From Lachnoclostridium phytofermentans ISDg (GTDB lineage Bacteria > Bacillota > Clostridia > Lachnospirales > Lachnospiraceae), in contig NC_010001.1 in the NCBI RefSeq assembly GCF_000018685.1, positions 3,872,001 to 3,936,000 of the forward strand: a stretch of DNA of 64,000 bases, in the 5' to 3' direction. The notes below the pieces were generated by a model. The model was not told the origin of the DNA. It ran no database searches and saw only the letters and a list, made by a program, of their open reading frames with translations. A program made the position numbers and the translations under genes. This document shows positions 45,186 to 54,520 of the stretch, in pieces; within the stretch, counting starts at the first letter, position 1, and each line of letters starts with the position of its first letter.

Positions 45186-46976
45186 TTAACAAGTGATAAT
45201 CGGTAATTTTATAACTATTGTTGTACCAACCTTTTCTTCGCTATCAATTTTTATATCAAACATTTCATCACAAAACATTCTAAGCCTTACGCAAGCATTT
45301 AAGATACCAATCGATTCACTATTTTCAATCGTTTCAATATTGGAAGCGTTCATATGCTCCTGAAGCGTCTTTGCTTGCTCTTCTGACATTCCAATACCGG
45401 TATCCTCCACTTCAATCGTAACACTACCCTCATTTTCTGTAATATAGATAAATATCCATCCCTCGTTACTCATACTCTCGATTCCGTGCACGCAAGAATT
45501 TTCAACGAAAGTCAGGATTGTTAACTTAGGAATCTTATATCGTAAACATGCTTCATCGACTTGGATTTGATATAATAATTTGTTACCAAATCGATATCTT
45601 TGAAGTTGCAGATAAGCTTCTACAAAATCCATCTCTTCTTTAATGGTTATAGTATCTGCTCCCCAATCCACAGACTTTCTCATTAGGATAGCTAATTTCC
45701 CAATAATGTGAGCCGTTTCATCCTCATTCTTAATCAAGCTTCTCATACGAATACTCTCAAGGGCATTAAACATAAAATGAGGGTTAATCTGACTATGAAG
45801 CGCCAAAAGCTCCGCTTGCTGCTTTGCTAAGTTTAACTCTTGTCTCTCAAGCTTATCCTTATATACAACCTGAATTAAGTCCTCCATCTTTAAAACCATT
45901 AAGTTATAGTTTTTAATTAAATCTCCTATTTCATCTACACTAGCTTCCTCAGTTATCATATCAAACTTCTCTTCTTTTACCTTGTCTAGGTACTCTCCAA
46001 GAAGAAAGATTCTCCGAGTATTGGACTGATTGACTAGATACATAATCGTGATTGGCAGTAGTAAGTTAGCTAATATTAAAATAAAAAAGATTGGTATATT
46101 GTTTTTTAAACCTTCTATCATATTCGACTGGTAACCAACGATATAAATATCCCAGTCCCTACTATAAAGATGCATTTGTCTTTCTGCGTGTTCTCCCTTT
46201 AATTTGCCTACGTCCCATTTTGAAAATTCTTTACTTCCAGAGGTTATCCCATCATTGGAAAAGATGATATTATCACCATCACATACATAAACCTTTGCAT
46301 CGTATTTTGTGTTCGTAATATCTTTTTGAATAATACTATAGTCTACATCAAGTTTTACAATCTTCTCTAGGCTACTCTTACCATAATAATCTAACCTTCT
46401 AACAATAGAAATTGTCCTGCCCGTATCGTTGGTATATAAATTATTCTTATTATAGTCGTAATATGGGAAAATGATTAAATTTCTTCCACTAGAGGATAGA
46501 TAATGATACCATTCTGTATTGACAATCTCACTGATTTTAGCAAATTTTCCTCCATTGGTAATCGTGTCATTATCCGCAAATAGTATGACATTACTAATCT
46601 TTAATCCAAGACTTTGATGTAAGATATAATTTCTTTTTAAGGAGTCATAAGCACTGTAATAATCGTATGGAGAAGTATATACTGTATCTAAGAATTTACT
46701 GATGATTCGATTTGTGTACATATCATTTGTAATCGTAACCGCATTGCTAAAAGAGGAGGTAATATTATATTCCACTGCTTCAGCTATGTTTTCTAAGTTT
46801 CTTTTTCTGGATGCTTTTTCTGCATCATATACAATTTTTAAAATCAACCCATTTGTTACAATTACAGGAATCGCCACACAAAATATGTATAGAAAATAAA
46901 GCTTTTTTTTCAAAGTATAATTATCAAGCTTTTTTATTTGTTTCTTAAAAAATTTAGTTAGTAAGTCACTATTCAT
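45186..46976 (-). CDS. YesM-type sensor histidine kinase
   Basis: A membrane histidine kinase of about 596 residues. Two transmembrane helices flank an outside Cache-like sensor of about 250 residues. A HAMP linker follows, then the His_kinase motif QINPHFMFNALESIR with the phospho-His and a HATPase domain (NSCVHGIE N-box, VEDTGIGMSEEQ). An ATG near 46974-46976 has a G-rich site before it; a GTG at 47006 would add 10 residues. Paired with YesN downstream, it probably senses a bound oligosaccharide. Confidence 0.92.
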   Translation of the reverse strand: MNSDLLTKFFKKQIKKLDNYTLKKKLYFLYIFCVAIPVIVTNGLILKIVYDAEKASRKRNLENIAEAVEYNITSSFSNAVTITNDMYTNRIISKFLDTVYTSPYDYYSAYDSLKRNYILHQSLGLKISNVILFADNDTITNGGKFAKISEIVNTEWYHYLSSSGRNLIIFPYYDYNKNNLYTNDTGRTISIVRRLDYYGKSSLEKIVKLDVDYSIIQKDITNTKYDAKVYVCDGDNIIFSNDGITSGSKEFSKWDVGKLKGEHAERQMHLYSRDWDIYIVGYQSNMIEGLKNNIPIFFILILANLLLPITIMYLVNQSNTRRIFLLGEYLDKVKEEKFDMITEEASVDEIGDLIKNYNLMVLKMEDLIQVVYKDKLERQELNLAKQQAELLALHSQINPHFMFNALESIRMRSLIKNEDETAHIIGKLAILMRKSVDWGADTITIKEEMDFVEAYLQLQRYRFGNKLLYQIQVDEACLRYKIPKLTILTFVENSCVHGIESMSNEGWIFIYITENEGSVTIEVEDTGIGMSEEQAKTLQEHMNASNIETIENSESIGILNACVRLRMFCDEMFDIKIDSEEKVGTTIVIKLPIITC

Positions 46977-47006
46977 GAGCCCCCATTTCCTGCATAGAAT
47001 ACGCAC

Positions 47007-47324
47007 TTAACATTAATAATTTCATTTCATTGCTACTTCTTTGTCTTACCCCCACTACCCCTATATAAACTATAGCATGCTTCACTTACCAAATCTTGTC
47101 ATTTATTGCTCAAAACTATCTATTCGTTGCTATTTTTGCCGATAGGACTAAAAATAGTATTAATTTAGGACAGTTTACAGGTTAATGCCCTTACGGCGTC
47201 TGGTATAATAGCATTATGAATGTTCTAGAGATCGAAATTCTCTTACAAAATCTACTAAATTTAGATTGTATTACTATAGTCTATGTTACTATAGATTTAG
47301 TTTATAAAAAAGGGGTGGTCGGCT
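47007..47324. other. Divergent promoter region without gene
   Basis: Spacer between the kinase (minus) and a lipoprotein gene (plus). A TATAAT near 47202 could serve the plus strand; no clear -35 or operator is seen. Confidence 0.45.
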
Positions 47325-47876
47325 ATGAAATTAAGAAAATTAAAGAAAATAGTAAGTTGCCTTATTGTATCTCTAATATTAGCAGCTTGTAGCAGTCAGA
47401 AACCTGTTGAAGAAACAATTAAAATCAGTGCTGACTATCCTTCTTATAAAAGCGCATCTGATATTTGTGATAAGGCAGATTTAGCTGTGAAGGTCAAATT
47501 AAAAGAAGTAACACCAAATGTTATAATTAATTTTTCGTTAGGGCAAGAACCAGCAAATTTCCCAGTATCTCTATATTCTTTTGAAGTGTTAGATACGTTG
47601 AAAGGAAGCTATACCGAAGATGAAATATCCATTCCTGTTATAGGTGGTATAATGGACGGAAAATATTATGAGACAAGTGATGCTGAGATCAAATTCATGA
47701 ATGATAAGGAATATCTTTTATTATTAGAATCCTTTGAGGAAGAAGGAGTCTATCCAGTTTTACTAAATGATACGCAGTCAGTTTTTGAATATGATGCACA
47801 ACGAGTAGAATCAACCGTTGCTAGCACTAACCCATTTTCATTATCTGATATTTTAAATGAATTAAATGCACAGTAG
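47325..47876 (+). CDS. Lipoprotein of unknown function
   Basis: A 183-residue lipoprotein. Signal peptide LKKIVSCLIVSLILAACSSQ with lipobox LAAC. The mature part has alternating strands (ADLAVKVKLKEV, YSFEVLDTLKGSYTEDEISI) ending in YLLLLESFEEEGVYPVL. This resembles small beta-barrel lipoproteins that bind ions or peptides, but I do not recognise the family. AAGGGGTGG precedes the ATG. Its terminator was split by an IS element. Confidence 0.75.
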   Translation: MKLRKLKKIVSCLIVSLILAACSSQKPVEETIKISADYPSYKSASDICDKADLAVKVKLKEVTPNVIINFSLGQEPANFPVSLYSFEVLDTLKGSYTEDEISIPVIGGIMDGKYYETSDAEIKFMNDKEYLLLLESFEEEGVYPVLLNDTQSVFEYDAQRVESTVASTNPFSLSDILNELNAQ

Positions 47877-48001
47877 TCTTATGTCATTGACAGTTAAAAA
47901 AGAAGAGTATGTTCCTCATCATGAACTGACCCCTGTCAAGTAGACAAGTAAAATAATTAAAAATGTATTAGATAATGCGATCACATTTGTGGTCGCATTT
48001 C

Positions 48002-48966
48002 TTATGCGATTCGTTCCTTTTTCTTTGCTTCTAATTCTGCTTTATAAGCAAGAATTCTTTTGTTTTCTGGTATTGGATATTTAACTGGAAACTCTGAGTT
48101 GATAGCCGCCTTCCGAACTTCCATTGGTGCTAAGTTACTAAAGCGTTCCTGATATCGTCCATTGTTATAGTATTCTATATATTCAGCGATTGCCTGACAA
48201 AGTTCGTTTTCATCAGCGAAATCTGATATATAATACATTTCAGATTTGATAATTCCCCAAAGACCTTCTGTTGGACCATTATCAATACAGCAACTAACAC
48301 GAGACATAGATTGAGTCATTCCTTGATTCAAAAGTTTCTTCTGAAAAACTTTGTTTGTATATTGAAATCCTCTATCACTATGAAAGAGGGTGTGACATCT
48401 GGATTAGATTTAAGTGCTAAGTCATATGTATCAAAAACAAGCTTGTTATCATTGTGGTTGCTTAGTACATATGACACTACTGACTTATCATAAAAATCTA
48501 GAATGGCACTTAAATATACTTTCCTATTACTCATAGGCACTTTGAATTCTGTAACATCTGTTCCCCATTTCTCATTAGGTTTTGAAGCCTCAAATTCCCT
48601 ATGTAAAATATTTTCAGCAGTTGTTTCTGGTGTTGAATAACGATACGGTTTTCGCTGCTTTCTAATTACAGATTTGATGCCATATACACGCATAATACGT
48701 TGTATTCTACCTTTACTATAATGCTTGTTTTTATCTCGGTTAATGTAATTACGCATTCTACGATAGCCTAAAGTATGTTTGAACTTTTCATCGTATTCCT
48801 TGATCCATAGAGCTATCTTTTCGTTTTCAATCTCTTCTTTTGGCTGTTCACGATTCAACCACTTATAGTATCCTGTACGTGAAACATTTAATTGCTGACA
48901 CATCCAGCTTATATCCCAATCTTTTTCTGTTTTGAAAAACTGAATAGTAAGATATTTAGGCTCCAT
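48002..48966 (-). pseudogene. IS3-family OrfB, frameshifted
   Basis: The sequence equals that of the orfB at 6837 except for a one-base deletion near 48388 that shifts the frame just before the second catalytic Asp (HSDRG becomes FIVIED). The first part ends at 48328, the second resumes at 48331. The catalytic triad is lost from any single product. Confidence 0.92.
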
Positions 48967-48977
48967 TTTTCCCTTGG

Positions 48978-49660
48978 CTAGAATCGCCTCCTTTCGAATT
49001 CCTTCACTTTTTTTAACAGTTCTACAATCATATCTCTTTCTTCAAGCTGGCGTTTCAGACGTTTGTTTTCCCTCCGAAGTTTCTCTAGCTCATCAACTTC
49101 TTCATCAGATTTGTGATGACCACGTTTATCTGCCAAGCCCTCTTCACCACTAGCATTGTATTTGCGAACCCAGCTATAGACTTGACTATAAGAAACATCA
49201 TATTGTTCAGCAGTATTCTTATAATCACATCCATGTTCGATACAGTATGCAACGATTTCCTTACGTTCTTCAATTGTTACTTTTCTTCTTGCTTCAGCCA
49301 TATAGACCTCCTGTTTCGGATTATAATCCTTTAGTTCCATATCGCTATTATACACTGAAATCCATCTTGCTAAAGAAGAAACCGCACAAATATTATATTT
49401 AGCCATGAGTTCTGGGAGCGAGCCATTTCCAGCAATATATTCCTCGACAACCATGGTTTTAAATTCTTTTGTATAACTTTTCCGCTAGTTGAAATAAACG
49501 CTTCTGCTCCTTGATTTTGAAATAATAGAACCCATTTACGTACAGTTTCTTTACTAGCAATTTTCAGTTCTGTACATATCTCTTGTAGGTTCTTTGATCC
49601 AGTTAAATAATCTTCAACAGCCTTTAATTTTTGAGCTGGTGAAGAAGGTGATTTAGACAT
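48978..49660 (-). pseudogene. IS3-family OrfA, frameshifted
   Basis: A 4-bp deletion near 49481 breaks the frame after about 60 residues; the rest (zipper included) is intact in another frame from about 49454 down to 48978. The element cannot move by itself but could be mobilised by the intact copy at 6757. Confidence 0.9.
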
Positions 49661-49798
49661 AATAAAATCCCTCCAAAGTAGTTTTGGTTATTTACCATGT
49701 CTACTTTAGAGGGATCATATCATCAGATGATGAATTTATACTCTTCTTCTTTTTTTATCTGGTTATCTTTCTATAAGATGTTATCTCACTATAAGACG

Positions 49799-51142
49799 TT
49801 ATCTCTCTTTAAGATTAACTTCTTCCATGGTACAATCCTCAGACTCATATAATTTATTCTTAGAGATGTGATATGGCCCTTCATAACGAACTCTGCCACT
49901 AACACGAAGCCCATCAACACTCCTAGCGTAAACAGCTGGAATACTATGAGGATATACATGACGGAGGGATGGTTGTTCATCAAAAAAGCCAGAATTTTGA
50001 GTTCCTTGACTGCACATTGTAACCTCAAGATTAGAGATCGTAATATTTTCAATCCTTGCATCCTCTTCTCCTGCTAAGAATACACTGGATTCTGCCTTCA
50101 TATATATATGGTCAAAGGTTATATTTCTTATCTTTCCTGGATAGTTACGATTTTCATTTCGGTAAGTTGCATTAATAAAGATAGGCTCTCCATTCCCCCA
50201 CCACATGGTAGGGCCTTCTGAGCGTTCTCCATCTGCATACTTTAAGACGCTTCCAGTAACATGATGCACGTGTATGTCTTCTATTGTAGCCCCATCTCTT
50301 ACCCAGATACCAACACCTCTAGAGCACTCCTTAATTACACAGTCACTAAGCATAACATTTCGGATATCTCCATGAGTCTCTGTTCCAATCTTTAATCCCG
50401 AATCACGTGAATATAGAATACAGTTATTAATCACTATATTTTCACAAGCTCCATACTTTTGAGACATCGGTTTCGTCGCTTTAACTACGATTGCATCATC
50501 CCCTGTCTTTACTAAGCATCCGCTAATCATAACATCCTGACAGCAATCTGGATCAATGCCATCATTATTAGCACCACGAATATCATTTAATATCTTAATA
50601 TCTTTTACAAGAACGTGGCGGCAACCAGCCATATGTAAGGTCCAGAAAGCTGCATCTCTGATTGTAATATCCTTTACCGTTAGATTTGTAACGTCTTCTA
50701 AAAACGTTGTTCTTGGACGAAAGGCCGATACATTTAATGGGCATTCATGTGCACCATTATCTGCATTGTCATCAAAGAATACCTTATCTCCCTGTCCGTA
50801 GATAGTTCCTTGTCCCGATATTGTAATATTTTCTTCATGACAAGCGAATATAAAACATCCTCCATCCCATCCAGTCGTTTGATTATCATCTTCAAATAGC
50901 TTTGCAAAATCTAGGATATCTTCTTCCTTCAGACTACTAATTAATACAGCTCCCATCTCCAAATGAAAATCTATATTACTTTTTAAGATAATTGTTCCAC
51001 TTAAGTAATTACCCGCAGGAACAACTACTTGTCCTCCATGGATTGTTGCTTCATCAATAGCCTTTTGAATTGTAGCCGCATTGTTAGTTACACCGTCTGC
51101 TACAGCTCCATAATCTAATATATTATAGACTTTTCTAACCAT
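49799..51142 (-). CDS. GH28 polygalacturonase-like enzyme
   Basis: A 447-residue right-handed beta-helix hydrolase of family 28 (pectin degradation). The catalytic Asp residues lie in NNDGIDPDCCQD and VKTGDDAIVVKA; the conserved His is in ETHGDIRN and the Arg/Lys site in SRDSGLKIGTETHG. The N-terminal YNILDYGAVADGVTNNAATI is typical. There is no signal peptide from ATG 51140-51142, which follows AAGGAG, so it is probably intracellular and acts on imported oligogalacturonides. A hairpin interrupted by IS copy 2 was its terminator. Confidence 0.92.
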   Translation of the reverse strand: MVRKVYNILDYGAVADGVTNNAATIQKAIDEATIHGGQVVVPAGNYLSGTIILKSNIDFHLEMGAVLISSLKEEDILDFAKLFEDDNQTTGWDGGCFIFACHEENITISGQGTIYGQGDKVFFDDNADNGAHECPLNVSAFRPRTTFLEDVTNLTVKDITIRDAAFWTLHMAGCRHVLVKDIKILNDIRGANNDGIDPDCCQDVMISGCLVKTGDDAIVVKATKPMSQKYGACENIVINNCILYSRDSGLKIGTETHGDIRNVMLSDCVIKECSRGVGIWVRDGATIEDIHVHHVTGSVLKYADGERSEGPTMWWGNGEPIFINATYRNENRNYPGKIRNITFDHIYMKAESSVFLAGEEDARIENITISNLEVTMCSQGTQNSGFFDEQPSLRHVYPHSIPAVYARSVDGLRVSGRVRYEGPYHISKNKLYESEDCTMEEVNLKER

Positions 51143-51462
51143 ATCACTCTCTCCTTCTAAAGTAGATTTTCTACTCCGACACTCGCAATATAATTTGGCA
51201 TAAACATCATCAGAGTAAGCTTTATCTCTTGTATAATATTTTCCGTATATCTTTAACAGTATTATAAACGACATTTCCAAATACTTCAATTCACTGTTTA
51301 TCTTTTCTCAACACTTTCTCCAGGATCAATACAAAACGGCTCTGTGCGACATCTGTTTTTCTACAATAACGAGTTGCATTAGTTATGCTCCATATAAGTC
51401 GTATTTGTATCATCCATACAAGTCGTATTAGTCGTATAGTCGTATTAGATTCCTCCTTTTGG

Positions 51463-51491
51463 TTGTTTGAATTAATAAATGGGTGTATAAT
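51463..51491 (+). promoter_or_regulatory. Putative promoter of the MFS gene
   Basis: TTGTTT (51463-51468), 17-bp spacer, TATAAT (51486-51491), 74 bp before the start codon. The rest of 51143-51462 holds direct repeats of AGTCGTATTAG / AAGTCGTATT (51396-51448) but no gene. Confidence 0.55.
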
Positions 51492-51564
51492 GAAACTTAC
51501 TAAAAATATTGTAAAATAGTTATAATAAATTATATTAGATAATATTTACAGAAAGGGATAATGA

Positions 51565-52722
51565 TTGGACAGTTATAAACGTAAAATATTAACAATTTCT
51601 TTTCTATCAATCCCTCTATCGGCTGGGATTGCATTAGTACCTGTATTATCAAATATTGCGGCTGCATTTCCAAACCAAGAAGGATGGATACAACTACTCA
51701 TAACAGTTCCATCTTTATTTATGATGTTTTCGTCGCTCTTAACCGATAAGCTATCAGAAAAAATATCACTGAAAACCACTACCATAATCAGTATTATCAT
51801 CATTCTTTTTTCTGGAATATCGCCATATTGGATAAACAATTTTGCCTATCTATTATGCACACGTGCTTTTATGGGTATCGGGTTAGGACTGTTGAATACT
51901 GCCATTGCAAGTTTGCCAGCACTTTACTTTTCTGATAATAAAGCAAGAGATAGCGCAGTAGGTATTCAATCAGCTTTCGTGTGTGCTGGGGGAATATTAT
52001 TTAATATTTTAAGTGGTAGCTTTGCAAAATATAATTGGAAATTTGTATTTCTTGTTCAGCTTTTAAATATCGTTCCTTTGATAGTAGCAATCATCTTAAT
52101 GCCAAAGACAGAGAATAAAAAGGTTGAAACAGATATTCCTAACAAGAAAAATATTTTCGTTAGGAGTGCTATACCAGTAGCCGCTATTAGCTTTATTTGT
52201 ATAATCTTAACATGTACTTATCCGCTAAACGTCTCCTTATTCGTCCAGAAAAGTGGTCTTGGCAACTCACAATTTGTAGGCCTATTAGCAAGTATTAATT
52301 CTGCGATTGGATTTTTTATCGGTTTAGTTTTCGGTAAAGTGTATTCTAAAATCAAAGGTAAAACTCTTACACTAGGGTTGATACTAACAGCTACAGCCTT
52401 GTTGATTGTCAGATTTTCACCTAATCAAGCTATTTTGCTAATAGGTAGTGTTTGCTTTGGAGTTGGCACCAGCTTTATATCTCCAACACTGTATTCAATG
52501 CTTTATAAGAGAGTGAAGCAAGAAGAAATCGTATTATCTGTAGCATTGTTAGGAATAGCCAGCAACGTATCACAATTTGTTTCGCCTTTTTTAATTAATC
52601 CTATTGCTAAAGCAGTAGATAGCAATAATATTGAGGGGACTAGAATTTTAGTCGCTAGCATTCTTATTATAATTTTGATACTTATACTGAAACTACAGAA
52701 AAAAGAAAAACAGGAAGTATGA
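51565..52722 (+). CDS. MFS transporter
   Basis: A 385-residue membrane transporter with about 12 helices, resembling CynX/NimT-like or drug-efflux MFS carriers. Loop 2-3 has the motif-A-like LLTDKLSEKISLKTTT; helix 4 has RAFMGIGLGLLNTAIASLPA. It begins at TTG 51565, with AAAGGG 7 nt before; an overlapping ATG is out of frame. The substrate is unknown. Confidence 0.85.
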   Translation: MDSYKRKILTISFLSIPLSAGIALVPVLSNIAAAFPNQEGWIQLLITVPSLFMMFSSLLTDKLSEKISLKTTTIISIIIILFSGISPYWINNFAYLLCTRAFMGIGLGLLNTAIASLPALYFSDNKARDSAVGIQSAFVCAGGILFNILSGSFAKYNWKFVFLVQLLNIVPLIVAIILMPKTENKKVETDIPNKKNIFVRSAIPVAAISFICIILTCTYPLNVSLFVQKSGLGNSQFVGLLASINSAIGFFIGLVFGKVYSKIKGKTLTLGLILTATALLIVRFSPNQAILLIGSVCFGVGTSFISPTLYSMLYKRVKQEEIVLSVALLGIASNVSQFVSPFLINPIAKAVDSNNIEGTRILVASILIIILILILKLQKKEKQEV

Positions 52723-52835
52723 AATCTTTAAAACGCCTCAAGGATAATGAGTTGAAAAGCCGATGAATCCTTGAAGTTAAAGATAATTGGGGCACAACGG
52801 CATAGTAGTGGTTTATTATTGTACCTAGATACAAC

Positions 52836-52886
52836 AAAACAGCGATATACACCCCCGTTAGGTGGGCTGCAAATCGCTGTTTTTTA
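52836..52886 (+). terminator. Terminator downstream of the MFS gene
   Basis: AAAACAGCGAT pairs with ATCGCTGTTTT and ends in TTTTT; an A-run on the other side makes it usable from both directions. Confidence 0.85.
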
Positions 52887-52969
52887 TTGTCGTTTCCAAA
52901 GGAACTTCCCGCTTGGTACACGACCTTTTGATGCAAGTTGTTTAATGTTTATACGCTCTAAATTATTCG

Positions 52970-53667
52970 CTATTTCTTCACTGGTCTAATCGGAACCCAT
53001 ACTTCACAGACATAATCCGGAGCATCTACATCTCCAATTGGGTAAAATTCGATTTCAGGCCCTTCTTCATGCTCATAACCAGAAGTTAAAAACCATTCTG
53101 TATTCATACGCTTAAACGTTTCTTGAATCCCCGTAACTCCGTTACATTCAAACTTCACCCAGGTAAACTCAGGTACTTCTAATACTTCATAGCCCTCTGC
53201 TATCTGATCTTCTGATTTTATTGCTATCATATAGCGGAATCTTTCTTCCGCAAAATGAAAGTCATAGCAAACCCCATACATTGCTTCCTGTTTCCTGCCA
53301 TTTATATTAACAATCTTATCGCAGGTACCATCCGAGTTAAACTCTTCCCACATCTTTGGTATCAGTTTAAAGTTTTCTCTATTATTAATTGTAATTTCTC
53401 TTGAGATTCCAGCCAAACGAAATCCATCCATCTTTTCAATTCGATATTTCATAGCTTCTGCTCCTTTTATTGATATTTGAAAGGTGATTCTTGGATAAAG
53501 CTTTAACTTTACTCCTGGGATGCGCGCTTCCTGTGGAGTAATAACATCCTCTGAAAATTATAAGAAGAACATAATGCCTTAGCTGCTATTCTTTCATAAT
53601 CTACTTTGATACTTAGATTCTCTTCGATATAATCAAGCGAAGCATTCATATACTCAAGCCAATCCAT
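52970..53667 (-). pseudogene. AraC/GyrI-like regulator with deleted HTH
   Basis: The start (ATG 53665-53667 after AAAGGAG) reads MDWLEYMNASLDYIEENLSI up to SYNFQRM, as in the intact genes at 5669 and 12183. It then jumps out of frame to ITPQEARIPGVKLKLYPRIT and the full GyrI-like domain (52970-53452, intact). About 130-150 bp of the second helix-turn-helix are missing. The GyrI part has its own ATG 53450-53452 and could still be made as a stand-alone ligand-binding protein. Confidence 0.8.
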
Positions 53668-54047
53668 AACACCGCTCCTTTCATATTCATGATAGAACAA
53701 CTTAAGATTAAAGTCGCAACTTTTTGTGCACGGAATTATTATCTGGTATGTATTTGTAATTTTAGATTTATTATATCACAGAACTATATTTTCTCACTAG
53801 TAATAACCTCTGTTCTTTTCACTCATGGTTTGAATCCAACAAATGACATAGCGATCTTCATTTTTCTATATCATATAAAAATAACTTTTACTGTCTAATC
53901 TACTATGTTATAATATTTATATATCCAGAATATTCTGGTAGTCAAGAATAGAATATCCAATGAGATGAAACCTGCGGTCAGGCTGAAAAAACAATACTTT
54001 TTTCAACCTTATTAAAAAGGTGTGAAAGCGCCGGAGAAGAGGTTACA
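53668..54047 (+). other. Divergent spacer with a possible structured leader
   Basis: 53700-53930 is plain AT-rich DNA. From about 53964 a possible RNA structure precedes the next gene: outer pairing AACCT/AGGTT, inner hairpins CCTG-CGGT-CAGG, GAAAAAA/TTTTTTC and ACCTT/AAGGT. It matches no riboswitch class I can name. Confidence 0.35.
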
Positions 54048-54380
54048 ATGAACGAGGACATCCGTAATTACATAAGCAGTTTCGATTTAAAAACTATGCA
54101 ACGATTTGATGAACTTTATGATTTAATTGAGCAATGTGCACCGAACGGCTCCTATGAAAAATTATGGGCTAAGATTCCTTCTTTTTATTATAAGGAACAA
54201 TTTATACGACTTATACCGTTCAAAGATCATATTAATATTGAAGCAATAGCAGTTCTATCCTTTAAAGATCAATTACTAGGTTATAATATAACTCCAAAAG
54301 GAATGCTTCAAATCTATCATAGTGAACCAATCCCTTATGAAGTTCTGAAAAAAATATTTACAGAAAGTTTTAATTCATAG
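54048..54380 (+). CDS. DUF1801 (YdhG-like) protein
   Basis: A 110-residue small protein of the DUF1801 family, some of which bind iron (frataxin-like Fra/YdhG). Typical features are the helix MQRFDELYDLIEQCAPNGSY, followed by EKLWAKIPSFYYKEQFIRLI and a short C-terminal helix EVLKKIFTESF. AGAGG precedes the ATG. It has its own terminator. Confidence 0.7.
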   Translation: MNEDIRNYISSFDLKTMQRFDELYDLIEQCAPNGSYEKLWAKIPSFYYKEQFIRLIPFKDHINIEAIAVLSFKDQLLGYNITPKGMLQIYHSEPIPYEVLKKIFTESFNS

Positions 54381-54386
54381 GCAAGT

Positions 54387-54439
54387 GAGCTTTTACAAAA
54401 TAGATGAGTAATCAATCTATGGAGTAAAAGCTCTTTTTT
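54387..54439 (+). terminator. Terminator of DUF1801 gene
   Basis: GAGCTTTTAC pairs with GTAAAAGCTC, with a second internal pairing ATAGATT/AATCTAT, followed by TTTTTT. Confidence 0.9.
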
Positions 54440-54520
54440 GATTTAACGACAAGAGAGCGTCACTCCATAGCTGAATTAGATATGTTACGACGCTCCCTTT
54501 GTCATGAATATGGAATTTCT

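Larger units (their letters stand above)
47922..49722 (-). mobile_element. IS3-family insertion sequence, decayed second copy
   Basis: An 1801-bp copy of the element at 6757 with the same terminal repeats and a 3-bp target duplication TCA (47919-47921 and 49723-49725). It differs by a 1-bp deletion near 48388, a 4-bp deletion near 49481 and a few substitutions. Both open frames are broken. The flanks join to form a perfect hairpin: AAGAAGAGTAT (47900-47910) pairs with ATACTCTTCTT (49738-49748), followed by CTTTTTTT, with the IS in the loop. Confidence 0.95.

Noticed and set aside
53964..54047. SAM, TPP, c-di-GMP or THF riboswitch
   Set aside because: Conserved cores of these classes are not found; only generic hairpins remain, so it is listed as a possible unknown leader.
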